A DNA stretch of 48,055 bases, taken from the NCBI RefSeq assembly GCF_023618015.1, contig NZ_JAJKBJ010000024.1, forward strand, positions 1 through 48,055. Reading direction: 5' to 3'. This document shows, piece by piece, positions 16,986 to 26,744 of this stretch. Below the pieces are notes generated by a model. That model was not told the DNA's origin. It saw only the letters and a program-made list of their open reading frames with translations, and ran no database searches. A program made the translations under genes and the position numbers. How positions within the stretch are numbered: the stretch's first letter is position 1; each line of letters starts with the position of its first letter. The DNA comes from Legionella maioricensis (GTDB taxonomy: Bacteria > Pseudomonadota > Gammaproteobacteria > Legionellales > Legionellaceae).

Positions 16986-18299
16986 CTAACGTATATTAAT
17001 AATGGTTTGTGTTACAGCATCCCCTGTACGTATCGTTTGGGCGTTAGCCTGGAAATTACGCTGTTCCGTTATTAAATCGACTAACTCATTTGTTATATCC
17101 ACATTCGACTGCTCAAGGTTACCCGCATTAATTGAACCCAATCCCCCGGTCCCCGCAACGCCAATCAGAGCCTGGCCTGAACCAGTGGTTTCAGCCCAGC
17201 TGGTATTACCCACATTTTGCAAACTTTCGGGATCCGCAAAGTTGGCTAACTGGATTTGCCCCATAGCCATAGCCTGACCATTCGTATAACGACCAAAAAT
17301 AACGCCGCTGACATCTATATCCAATCCCGCCAGACTTCCAGTTGTATAACCATCATTGAATGTTGATTGCACCGCAAATGGACTACCAAACTGAGTACTT
17401 GCAGATAAATCAATATTTAAATTTAATGGATTAGCTCCGTTGTTTAAATTCATGGTTAAGGGGATTAAATTATTAGGTAATCCGGTATTGGTTGTGTCCT
17501 GAACCCCTGCAAAAGAGCCATCGGGATTAAAATTTGCTCTAAAAAGATTATTAGTATTCTGAGCTCCACCAAGAGCAGGAACATCCTGATTGTCAATTTG
17601 AAAAGCAACATACCACTGATCCAGTGTACCTGGAGGTGACGCAGCGTTTGGTGCGCCGGCGAGGGCATTAGGATCCGCTTTTATAAAATACATACTTAAG
17701 ACATGGGAATTACCTAAACTATCGTAAACAGTTGATGAGGTAGTATTGTTATAAGTATCACTAACCGGTGTTGCGCCCCCTGTCCAGTCAATAGCAGCAG
17801 GAGTACTGGTAGCATACAGATTCAAACCCGCAGTCACAACAGAACTTGCTTTAGGTTTTATGTTCGCAGTATTAATTTGTAAATCACCAGAAACCCCTGT
17901 GATGTTACCATTATTATCGGCAAGCAATCCTGTTAGACGTTGATTCTTGTCGTTTACTATATAGCTCTGATTGTTTAAGCTAAATTGACCCGCTCGAGTA
18001 TAAGCTTTAGCTCCCTGGTCGTTCAGGATAAAAAATCCTGAGCCATTAATTGCAAGATCCAGGGCATTATTTGTTCCATATATATCCCCGGTAGCAAATG
18101 ATTGGCTGACTCGAGAAAGACTCACGCCCCCGCCTACTGCCGTTCTACTTACACCATAGGCATTATAATTATAAACATCTGCAAATTCGGCTCGAGACCC
18201 TTTAAAACCGACGGTTGCTGAGTTGGCAATATTATTACCGGTTACATCCAAAGCCTTACTTGCTGCTTGAATTCCACTTAACGCTGTATTAAAAACCAT
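16986..18299 (-). CDS. flgE: Flagellar hook protein FlgE
   Basis: Main hook subunit, 437 residues. MVFNTALSGIQAASKALDVT then GNNIANSATVGFKGSRAEF is the hook/rod N-terminal motif. The central domains are rich in Asn, Thr and Gly (surface-exposed D1/D2) and the C-terminus NELVDLITEQRNFQANAQTI is characteristic. RBS GGAGG lies upstream. It follows flgD, which encodes the hook cap needed for its polymerisation. Confidence 0.95.
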   Translation of the reverse strand: MVFNTALSGIQAASKALDVTGNNIANSATVGFKGSRAEFADVYNYNAYGVSRTAVGGGVSLSRVSQSFATGDIYGTNNALDLAINGSGFFILNDQGAKAYTRAGQFSLNNQSYIVNDKNQRLTGLLADNNGNITGVSGDLQINTANIKPKASSVVTAGLNLYATSTPAAIDWTGGATPVSDTYNNTTSSTVYDSLGNSHVLSMYFIKADPNALAGAPNAASPPGTLDQWYVAFQIDNQDVPALGGAQNTNNLFRANFNPDGSFAGVQDTTNTGLPNNLIPLTMNLNNGANPLNLNIDLSASTQFGSPFAVQSTFNDGYTTGSLAGLDIDVSGVIFGRYTNGQAMAMGQIQLANFADPESLQNVGNTSWAETTGSGQALIGVAGTGGLGSINAGNLEQSNVDITNELVDLITEQRNFQANAQTIRTGDAVTQTIINIR

Positions 18300-18362
18300 A
18301 TTAGCCTCCTGCTTATAATTTTTATTTTCCCCTCTTAATCAAGGGATTGCAGATACTTATAA

Positions 18363-19040
18363 CTATACTGTTATTTGTCTTACTTGATCCAGTGATACTG
18401 AGCCTACTCCGGCAACGTTTAATTTTAAGCCTTCGCCATTTTGCCCAAGACTGACACTGTCCACATTAGCTGAGGTCATTGTATTTAAGGATACCTCCTT
18501 TCCAGAATAGGTACCACGAACAGAAATTTTATAATTGCCTGCCGCCATACGCTGATTATTTTGCCCTGTACCGTCCCAGGCAAATTGGAAAAATCCGGGG
18601 GTTGGTTGCCCCAAAGGAATTGTTTTTATTAACTCCCCGGACTCTGAGTATACCGATGCAGTTAAGTTACTCAGGCCTGAAGGCATATCAATTGCTGCTT
18701 TTACATCCCCTTCAGAGCCCAAACTTAGATGGTCGCTATTAACCAAAACCTTGCGCCCCACTAGAGCAGAAGCTTGCAAAGCCTGATTAGACTGTAGCGA
18801 TGAAGCCATTTGCTGTAAAGACTCTTGCATTCTCGTCACTCCATCATTAGTGCTAAATTGAGCCAACTGCGATAAAAATTCACCATTAGCTTGAGGCTGC
18901 ATTGGATCTTGATTTTTAACCTGCGCGACCATCAAGCGTAAAAAATCCTTTTGGCCTAAACTTGTTCTTGAAGCAGAATCTGGCTGATTTAAACCCAGGT
19001 TTGCTGCAGAATTGGACCCATTAACTGAATTTGTTGTCAT
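18363..19040 (-). CDS. flgD: Hook-capping scaffold protein FlgD
   Basis: Scaffold that caps the growing hook and is shed when the hook is complete. The motif FLRLMVAQVKNQDPMQPQAN and FLSQLAQFSTNDGVTRMQES identify it; the C-terminal half has the FlgD Ig-like fold features (FAWDGTGQNNQRMAAGNY). Start set at ATG 19040 (225 residues) because AAGGGG lies just before; the earlier GTG overlaps the flgC stop. Confidence 0.94.
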   Translation of the reverse strand: MTTNSVNGSNSAANLGLNQPDSASRTSLGQKDFLRLMVAQVKNQDPMQPQANGEFLSQLAQFSTNDGVTRMQESLQQMASSLQSNQALQASALVGRKVLVNSDHLSLGSEGDVKAAIDMPSGLSNLTASVYSESGELIKTIPLGQPTPGFFQFAWDGTGQNNQRMAAGNYKISVRGTYSGKEVSLNTMTSANVDSVSLGQNGEGLKLNVAGVGSVSLDQVRQITV

Positions 19041-19050
19041 CCTTTTCCCC

Positions 19051-19473
19051 TTATTCACCCAGTTGTAGTGTTCGTTGCATCAGTTGCTTTGTTGTATTAA
19101 TTAATTCGACATTCATTTGATAGGATCGAGAAGCAGAAATCACATTAGCCATTTGTTCAACATAATTCACATTGGATGAGTAAACAAAACCTTTTTCATC
19201 AGCAATGGGATTATTGGGCTCATAGCGTTTGGTAGGTTCAACATCACTCTCATATATTCCCTTAACTTGAACACCTGCTTTTATCTGATCGCCCATCCAT
19301 TGACTTTGCTTCTCCTGGACGGTTTCGAAAATCGGATATTTGGGTTGATAGACTTCGTCGGGGCTTCCTCTGGAGACATTTGCATTGCTCATGTTCTCCG
19401 CACTGGTACTTAAACGTGTCGTTTCAGCACTCATTGCAGATCCAGCGATATCAAAGACTGTATTTAATGACAT
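19051..19473 (-). CDS. flgC: Proximal rod protein FlgC
   Basis: A 140-residue rod subunit. MSLNTVFDIAGSAMSAETTR, the divergent SAENMSNANVSRG and the conserved VNYVEQMANVISASRSYQMN match the family. It lies 2 bp from flgB, consistent with coupled translation. Confidence 0.93.
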   Translation of the reverse strand: MSLNTVFDIAGSAMSAETTRLSTSAENMSNANVSRGSPDEVYQPKYPIFETVQEKQSQWMGDQIKAGVQVKGIYESDVEPTKRYEPNNPIADEKGFVYSSNVNYVEQMANVISASRSYQMNVELINTTKQLMQRTLQLGE

Positions 19474-19475
19474 AA

Positions 19476-19868
19476 TTACTCCCCTTTCAACGCCAATACC
19501 ATGGATTTTATTTTATTATCCAGGAAACTTAAACTTGCCTGATAATTAAGCGCATTTCGGGCAAACTCAGTCGTTTCTATCTCTTTATCCACTGTGTTTC
19601 CATCCAAAGAGGTTTGATTCGGAGTACGGTATTTCAAATTAGTACTAAAATCAGCATTAGTATTTATATGGTTAGATGCAGTTACCTGAAGGCGTTGAGA
19701 ACCCGTTCCCATGCTGGTAGCTAACAAATCATTAAAATCTACATCCATCGCTTTATAATTTGGGGTATTAGCATTAGCTAAATTATTCGCTAATTGGGAC
19801 GCACGTTGATCTCGGGCTATCAGAGCCTTAGCATGAATCCCCAGATAAGAATCGAGATTAAGGGCCAT
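19476..19868 (-). CDS. flgB: Proximal rod protein FlgB
   Basis: First gene of the flagellar rod/hook operon; 130 residues. RASQLANNLANANTPNYKAM is the rod motif, and ETTEFARNALNYQASLSFLD the C-terminal helix. Start placed at ATG 19868 because AGGAG ends five bases before it; the upstream GTG lies within the RBS. A consensus sigma-54 promoter lies 32-47 bp upstream. Confidence 0.95.
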   Translation of the reverse strand: MALNLDSYLGIHAKALIARDQRASQLANNLANANTPNYKAMDVDFNDLLATSMGTGSQRLQVTASNHINTNADFSTNLKYRTPNQTSLDGNTVDKEIETTEFARNALNYQASLSFLDNKIKSMVLALKGE

Positions 19869-19899
19869 AAACACTCCTGTTTTTAAGTCGTTTTATTAA

Positions 19900-19915
19900 A
19901 GCAAACATTGTGCCA
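19900..19915 (-). promoter_or_regulatory. Sigma-54 promoter of the flg operon
   Basis: On the minus strand TGGCAC-N5-TTGCT matches the RpoN -24/-12 consensus (TGGCAC-N5-TTGCW) exactly. It points at flgB, with an expected start site about 12 bp downstream (near 19888). In Legionella, RpoN with FleQ controls early flagellar genes, so this fits the known scheme. No other sigma-54 site this good was noticed in the window. Confidence 0.85.
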
Positions 19916-19962
19916 ATTTCGAAAGAATGAGAAAATAAAATAATTAAACCAATTACCAGTAA

Positions 19963-20922
<960 letters not shown>

Positions 20923-20960
20923 CCGCCGTCTGTTGGTGAAAACAAAACTGTTTCTATTTT

Positions 20961-20976
20961 CCTCCCTGAGGGGAGG
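20961..20976. repeat. Hairpin downstream of hemF
   Basis: CCTCCC-TGAG-GGGAGG forms a perfect 6-bp stem in the 215-bp spacer after hemF. The following bases are A-rich on this strand rather than T-rich, so it is only a weak terminator candidate. The remaining spacer is AT-rich leader for the next gene. Confidence 0.45.
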
Positions 20977-21137
20977 TTAAAAAAAGCTTCAATTAGTCCA
21001 AAATCCGACTAAAACAATGGCCAAATATTGTACATATATAAATTTCCGTGTATTATTGCACCTACTCAAGAGCAGATTTTTATTTTTTTAGAAAGATGCG
21101 CTTAATTAGTGAATTTTTTATGTTATAGGTTGTTTTT

Positions 21138-23960
21138 ATGTCACTTACTGCACAACAGAAATACCAACTTCTATTGAGTGTTATCGAAGAAGCACAGCGT
21201 TTAGCCCGTAAATTTGGCTTAAATGATGGTGTTGCCATGCTGGAAGAATTTAAAAAATCCCTCCATACGGCAACTAATCCTCAAAGTTTATTCAATCTAA
21301 TTGAGGAGGAAAAATTATTTAAGAAAGCCTATAAAGAAAAACAAACTCATTTAAATCAGTTAGTGGCAAATATTTTCGGTTTTGATTTGCCCTCAAAAAA
21401 AGTAGATGAAGATTTTATAAAAATCCTGTCTCCCAGTGAAAAAGAAATAAAAAAAATCACTTCTGGAGACGTTTTAGTTTTCGATCATGTCATTGCTTAT
21501 GTAAAAGAGAATATCAGAGATTATATAAAAGAAAAATTTGGTGTTACTAAGGCAGATATACGTGAAGCACGTGCACTTTTAGAAAAGAGATTTTTGGCAT
21601 CATCTGCAGAAACAGCGACTACTGTTATCCATATTGCGCGAATAGCTCATCTGCTTTTAAAAGACAAGAAGCCTCTCAACTTTAAATTCAATGGGATCAG
21701 TATTAATGGATTATATAAATTAATTAAAATAATTAATGGAATCCAGAATGACCATCTAACTCAGGCTTGCGTGGGCTTTTTCGCAGAAGACAACGAGGAA
21801 AATCATCTGATTATGCGTGCATTTTTTGCAGCAGAAAAAACAGAGCAATATTGTCGTAACTCCAGTTTACTCGTTCAATCACTGGCTTTACTTGTCAATC
21901 AGGATCTGGTGTGTAACAAAATATGTGATTCCTTTGTCAAAGGCATCTTGGGCGGCTCTGAAACCAGCGTTAAAGCCTTGTTAGAAAATAACAAAGAAGG
22001 TTCTGGCAATGACGCGTTTATTGAGTTTTTAAGCTCAGTCTTAAATACAGCAATTCATTTTAGACCTATTTTAGATATTGCCATGCAAGATTTGGCCAAT
22101 AGAGATCTCAAAATTACCCAATTACAGGCGAGCCAGGATGCTCTATTGAAATCAGCATTTTATTTCGGCCTGATTTCGCCCCTCCTGGCGCAGGTTGAAA
22201 ATAAACTGACAGGCAAATGGCCAGATCAGGCTCGTCAACAATTCAGACTGGAATTATCGCTCGCCTTTGATATTATGCTCGGGTTGAAATCACCTGATAA
22301 GATTGCAAAAATTAAATCAGCAGGAGTTATTTGTCCTGCATTATTTGATCTGGTTAGCAGTCCTCTTATGGAAGAAACGGTAAAACGTACTTTTACGGCT
22401 ATTGGGACATCTAAAGGAGAGAAGAAAACAAGAGAAGAAAAGAAATCGAGTTCTGCTACTCTTGGCTATTTGGCTGACAGTGAAAATAGTGAAACAATGC
22501 TACAGAAGAAAGCAACTTCCCCCCGAAATGTGACAACCAGCAAACCGACATCAACTCAAGAGGAACCACAGGAGAAAGCGAGTTCGTCTACGAAATCTCT
22601 ATTAAGAGATGCCTATGCTAATAAAACCAGAGCTATCAGTTTTTATAAATCATCAGGTAATTCTCAAATCGAAACGCCGCGACCAGCACCATCTGCTGAA
22701 CTTACAAGAAAACGTTCCACCTCAGCCCTGGCTGGCAAAAAAAACGTGTTACCAACATTAAGCGCCGTTCCAATGCTCTCTATCCCTGCTAAGAAAAATG
22801 AAAATACCCTGGAAGGTTACTTTAATGATTTATTTACTTGTGATAGGGAAAAGGCCACCCTGTTTGTGCTCTCTCTTGTCCGAACTAAAGATGTAACCAA
22901 ATTTTCCTGGGGCATTCAGGTTTTAAATGAAGCCTGTGACAAAACCAATAAGCAGATAGCAGACGTACTAATCAATAATCTGAGTCAATCAGAATTGCTG
23001 AATGTTTTTGATGAACTACTTAAAGGGGAAAAAAGCGACTCTTGGTGCCGGGGTAACAAACTTTTACCTATATTAATACAGCAATATATGGCAAAAGAAG
23101 AATGTCAGGGGTTTAAAGATTTTCTCTGGACTACTCTTTACGCTCTAGCAAAACCGATATCCAACATTAAAGTTCAACAACGAGCCTCAATGGCAATGAC
23201 ACCCGAGAGTTTTAGCGCCGAGACAGCTGATATTAGCTCATTACAGCAAGAATTCTCTACCGTAATGAAAAGTATGCTGGCCTCTAAAAATTTTCCTCCT
23301 CTAATACAGAAATTCCTAAGTCTGGCTTATGCTGATTTAGCACAAAGAGAAGACATTCATAATGAAAATGATAATCGAATGAGGACGTTTCTTGGATTTA
23401 TTTTATTGCGCTTTATTAATCCAATAATTCAACAAGAAGCCAACAAGCATTTGGCGAATCAAAATCTAAAAATGTGGTACATGAAAATCCTTCCAGCCGC
23501 CATACAGTCCTTATCGGCTATATTAAGTAATGCTAGTAGTAGCATCAACCCGGATGGACTGGATGAAGAGGAAACCTTACAGGAAGCAATTTTTGATCCT
23601 GTAACTAAAAATAAAAGCCTTAGAACAGAATTATTTGAAATCATTAGAACAGGATTTGTTCTGGTTGATCCCACCGCAAAATCTTCCGAAGATCTTGAAA
23701 ATCCTTCCGAGGAAAAACCCAAGCGTACGTACTCCTCAATAACGTTGAATGTTACCCAATGTATCAGACAGTTAAGTGAGCTACTGAAAGCTGAAGAATT
23801 TTCGGGATTGAACTTTAAACCGAATGGAAGTGTTACACCGCGACAAGAAGGACCGAAACCACACGTTATGAGCATTTTTGCCCCATTATCATCTGATGAG
23901 GATAAGGATGATAATAGCTCACCGACACAACTCCCTGGTTCAAGTTCCCCGCAGATGTAA
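21138..23960 (+). CDS. Putative effector with tandem RasGAP-like domains
   Basis: A 940-residue soluble protein. The second half carries the two signatures of Ras GTPase-activating proteins. One is WCRGNKLLPILIQQYM (Arg638), comparable to the arginine finger of neurofibromin (FRGNSLASKIM) and p120GAP (FRATTLASTLMEQYM). The other is FILLRFINPIIQQ (754-766), comparable to FLRFINPAI, with Arg758 as the finger-stabilising Arg. The first half shows a related pair: QYCRNSSLLVQSLALLV (Arg240) and FYFGLISPLLAQ (341-352), where Gly344 replaces that Arg. Spacings are 104 and 120 residues, near the 113 of p120GAP. A Ser/Thr/Lys-rich linker (425-555) joins the halves. The acidic tail SSDEDKDD near the C-terminus resembles Dot/Icm signals. 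GAPs speed GTP hydrolysis by Ras, so a host GTPase is the likely target. Function inferred; flagged as the best lead here. Confidence 0.75.
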   Translation: MSLTAQQKYQLLLSVIEEAQRLARKFGLNDGVAMLEEFKKSLHTATNPQSLFNLIEEEKLFKKAYKEKQTHLNQLVANIFGFDLPSKKVDEDFIKILSPSEKEIKKITSGDVLVFDHVIAYVKENIRDYIKEKFGVTKADIREARALLEKRFLASSAETATTVIHIARIAHLLLKDKKPLNFKFNGISINGLYKLIKIINGIQNDHLTQACVGFFAEDNEENHLIMRAFFAAEKTEQYCRNSSLLVQSLALLVNQDLVCNKICDSFVKGILGGSETSVKALLENNKEGSGNDAFIEFLSSVLNTAIHFRPILDIAMQDLANRDLKITQLQASQDALLKSAFYFGLISPLLAQVENKLTGKWPDQARQQFRLELSLAFDIMLGLKSPDKIAKIKSAGVICPALFDLVSSPLMEETVKRTFTAIGTSKGEKKTREEKKSSSATLGYLADSENSETMLQKKATSPRNVTTSKPTSTQEEPQEKASSSTKSLLRDAYANKTRAISFYKSSGNSQIETPRPAPSAELTRKRSTSALAGKKNVLPTLSAVPMLSIPAKKNENTLEGYFNDLFTCDREKATLFVLSLVRTKDVTKFSWGIQVLNEACDKTNKQIADVLINNLSQSELLNVFDELLKGEKSDSWCRGNKLLPILIQQYMAKEECQGFKDFLWTTLYALAKPISNIKVQQRASMAMTPESFSAETADISSLQQEFSTVMKSMLASKNFPPLIQKFLSLAYADLAQREDIHNENDNRMRTFLGFILLRFINPIIQQEANKHLANQNLKMWYMKILPAAIQSLSAILSNASSSINPDGLDEEETLQEAIFDPVTKNKSLRTELFEIIRTGFVLVDPTAKSSEDLENPSEEKPKRTYSSITLNVTQCIRQLSELLKAEEFSGLNFKPNGSVTPRQEGPKPHVMSIFAPLSSDEDKDDNSSPTQLPGSSSPQM

Positions 23961-23969
23961 CTTACTTTA

Positions 23970-24004
23970 TGAACCTGTACTGTTTAGACGTACAGGTTCA
24001 TTTT
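23970..24004 (+). terminator. Terminator after the RasGAP-like gene
   Basis: TGAACCTGTAC and GTACAGGTTCA form an 11-bp perfect stem with a 9-nt loop, followed by TTTT. It lies ten bases past the stop codon. Confidence 0.8.
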
Positions 24005-24068
24005 ACAATACAAGAAACGTCGTCTCGAACATCGGGATAGCTATGGTTTTCCCCAAGTTGTCGAGAGG

Positions 24069-25382
24069 TTATTTATGAGGCCTGTCCTCTGCATTTTTTT
24101 TCTGTTTCTTCAAAAAAATCCATAAACATGACGCGGCAAGAATATTTAATAAACCGAGGATTAAAAATACTTGAGGAATGGCAACCTTGAACTTCAATAA
24201 CAGCATCACCAACAAAGTTCCTAACACCATAAATAAGGAATTATAAATATTATTTGCCGCTATAGTTCGTGCCCTCGTTTCTGCTTGACTGGCAACTTGT
24301 AAATAAGCATACAACGGCACCACAAATATTCCCCCGCTAAGAGCCAACATAAATAAATCGAAAGTAATACGCCAGTGATTAAAATCAGTAAAGAAGGACA
24401 ATAAAGTCAAAAGTGGTTCTTTGGCCTCTTCAATCGGAGATACCCAATAAAGATCAAAAGAAAAACAAGTGAGCAAGAACATAGCTCCGGGAACAACGGA
24501 AAGAGTAATACGCCCTTGTAAAATGCAACTAATCAGCAAGGAACCGAACGCAATGCCTAAAGAAAATAAAGCAAGAAATACGGCAAAAACAGTAGTATTA
24601 GCTCCCAATACATAATGAGTATAATCAGGTAATTTTGTCAGAAGAACAGCTCCGATAAGCCAAAACCAGGAGATAGTCAAAATGACTAATAAAACTCCAG
24701 GCTCTTTTCTAGCTTGTTTCAACAGATTTACTATGGCTCGCCAAATATTTAAATCAATCTTTAAACTCACGACACTACTGGATGGAGCACTTGGAATAAA
24801 TAAACTGGAAATCAAACCAGCAAAAGCAACAAAGACCGTCATAAAAATGGCAATGAATGGGGTCACATTAGTAGTCCCAATAGCCAAGGTGCCAAGAGTT
24901 GTACCTAATAAAATGGCTAAAAAAGTACTGGCCTCAATGAGACCTGTGGCCCTCAGTATATCTTTTTTGGGTAAATGGTCAGGAAGAATAGCGTATTTTA
25001 TTGGTCCAAAAAAAGCAGAATGGATTCCCATACCCGTAAGCGTTAACATCATGAAAAAAATATTACTTTTATAAAATGCAAAACTCCCCATAATCATCAG
25101 GATTACTTCAAACACTTTAACTAAACGAGCCATCAAGGCTTTGTCATACTTATCAGCCAACTGACCTGCTGTTGCTGAAAAAAGAAAAAAAGGTAGTATA
25201 AATAAAGCGCCGGCCAGAGCCTGATAATATTCCGATTGATCTTGCGTATGAGATAAATGATAACTAATCATGGTTAGCATGGCTAACTTAAAGGCATTAT
25301 CATTAAAAGCCCCAAAAAACTGAGTAAGAAAAAGAGGCAAGAATCTTCTTTCTTTCAACAGGTAAGCAAAACCTGAACCCAT
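24069..25382 (-). CDS. MFS transporter, LplT-like (lysophospholipid transporter family)
   Basis: A 437-residue membrane protein with about 12 hydrophobic segments. The start FLPLFLTQFFGAFNDNAFK and LSATAGQLADKYDK-like loop (FSATAGQLADKYDKALMARL) match LplT and the MFS domain of LplT-Aas fusions, which flip lysophospholipids across the inner membrane. No acyltransferase or acyl-ACP synthetase gene is adjacent, so the substrate is uncertain. Start set at ATG 25382, with GGAG six bases upstream; an ATG four codons earlier has no RBS. The 3' end faces the RasGAP-like gene. The 265-bp spacer upstream (25383-25647) shows no gene. Confidence 0.65.
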   Translation of the reverse strand: MGSGFAYLLKERRFLPLFLTQFFGAFNDNAFKLAMLTMISYHLSHTQDQSEYYQALAGALFILPFFLFSATAGQLADKYDKALMARLVKVFEVILMIMGSFAFYKSNIFFMMLTLTGMGIHSAFFGPIKYAILPDHLPKKDILRATGLIEASTFLAILLGTTLGTLAIGTTNVTPFIAIFMTVFVAFAGLISSLFIPSAPSSSVVSLKIDLNIWRAIVNLLKQARKEPGVLLVILTISWFWLIGAVLLTKLPDYTHYVLGANTTVFAVFLALFSLGIAFGSLLISCILQGRITLSVVPGAMFLLTCFSFDLYWVSPIEEAKEPLLTLLSFFTDFNHWRITFDLFMLALSGGIFVVPLYAYLQVASQAETRARTIAANNIYNSLFMVLGTLLVMLLLKFKVAIPQVFLILGLLNILAASCLWIFLKKQKKNAEDRPHK

Positions 25383-25647
25383 TAAAAACTCCATCAGAAT
25401 AAAAAAAAATCAAGTAGTTAAGAATATTGATGTCATAGTATAAAGTAAATAAGAAATCTGCATTAGACAGAGTCTTTTCTGGTTATTTTGCTCCACGGCA
25501 GAGCGGGTCATACCCCATAGACGTCAGATTAAGACTAATTTTGATAACGAGTATTTCTTATAGGTTAATAATTAACCGTTCAGACTGAGGAGGTGTTTAC
25601 GCTGTCTCCAAGTCTCACATCAAGCAAGAGTAGCCCTCTCCTCCATG

Positions 25648-26607
25648 CTAAAATAACCGCCCTAATGTTTTATCCACCTCTTTAGTGTCTCCAACATAAA
25701 AATGGGTATCCACCGGCGACAATTGAAATTGCTGAGGTAATGATTCTTTTTCGATGGGTTTAAATCCATTTTTCACATAAAAATGCCGAGCGGCGCTCAA
25801 TTGTTCGACGGTGCCAAGGAACAATTCAGTAAAACCATGTTTTAAGCTATTTTTAATCAAGTTACTCATTAATTGTTGTGCTACCCCTAGTCCACGATAT
25901 TCAGGAAGGACAAAAAATTTTTTCACCTCTCCTTGTTTTTCGTTTAATTTTTTTAATCCAATACAACCTATGATTGCCCCCTGGCCATCAACGGCATACC
26001 AGAAATTACAGGTTTGATGATAATAATATTCATCTTCTGCTTTAAGAATAGGAGAGTTTATTTCAGGGGTAATAGGAAGATGAAACTCATTTATCTGAAT
26101 TTGTTCGATCATATAAATAATCTGTTTGCGTAAAGTTCGTGAAGTTGACAGCTTTAATATTTTGACTTGCTCTCGGATGACACGACCTTGCTCCAAAGCC
26201 ATAGCATATTTTTCAATGGCATGAATCAATTGCGCCCTATCTTCAAGAGTTAAAAAATGAAATGCTCTTTTGATTTTTGCATTAGAGTATTCATCAATAT
26301 AACGAATTTTATCCTTCCCTTTTTCTGTAATACTCAGAAAGCGCTCACGTTTATCTAAACCCTCTCTTACGGTGACTAATCCATTTTTAATTAATGCAGA
26401 GACAATACGAGATACCGTAGGTAATGAAATTAATAGTAATTGGCTTAGTTTGGAAATAGTCAGATCAGGTTCTTTGTTAATCTCTATTAAAGTATGCCAA
26501 TAAGAAGGTTGTTCTTTTTCATCAAACTTATCCAGTTGCAACATTCCTAATTCCCGGACTAATTTTCTGGAATAATGTCTTAATAAATCGATAGAGTTGG
26601 GCTCCAT
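25648..26607 (-). CDS. MarR-type regulator fused to GNAT acetyltransferase
   Basis: A 319-residue two-domain protein. Residues about 25-145 are a MarR winged helix (ISKLSQLLLISLPTVSRIVS, then LVTVREGLDKRERFLSITEK). Residues about 165-300 are a GNAT N-acetyltransferase with the acetyl-CoA loop PEYRGLGVAQQLM and FYVKNGFKPIE. Such fusions are a recognised bacterial family; their ligands are mostly unknown. Start at ATG 26607 has GAGG six bases upstream. It is divergent from the AlaX-type gene across an AT-rich 137-bp region that could hold its operator. Confidence 0.85.
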   Translation of the reverse strand: MEPNSIDLLRHYSRKLVRELGMLQLDKFDEKEQPSYWHTLIEINKEPDLTISKLSQLLLISLPTVSRIVSALIKNGLVTVREGLDKRERFLSITEKGKDKIRYIDEYSNAKIKRAFHFLTLEDRAQLIHAIEKYAMALEQGRVIREQVKILKLSTSRTLRKQIIYMIEQIQINEFHLPITPEINSPILKAEDEYYYHQTCNFWYAVDGQGAIIGCIGLKKLNEKQGEVKKFFVLPEYRGLGVAQQLMSNLIKNSLKHGFTELFLGTVEQLSAARHFYVKNGFKPIEKESLPQQFQLSPVDTHFYVGDTKEVDKTLGRLF

Positions 26608-26744
26608 AATAAACCTCATTATTATTAAATTACTTTCATCATTTATGTATTTTACATAATTTATATAAAAAAACCCATTATTTTATTGCGTATAATTAAT
26701 TTTTTAATTAAAGTTGTTTCATATTTTACTTAATTTTATTAATT

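Noticed and set aside
20961..20976. Intrinsic terminator of hemF
   Set aside because: The stem is followed by A residues rather than T on the hemF strand, so it is listed only as a hairpin.
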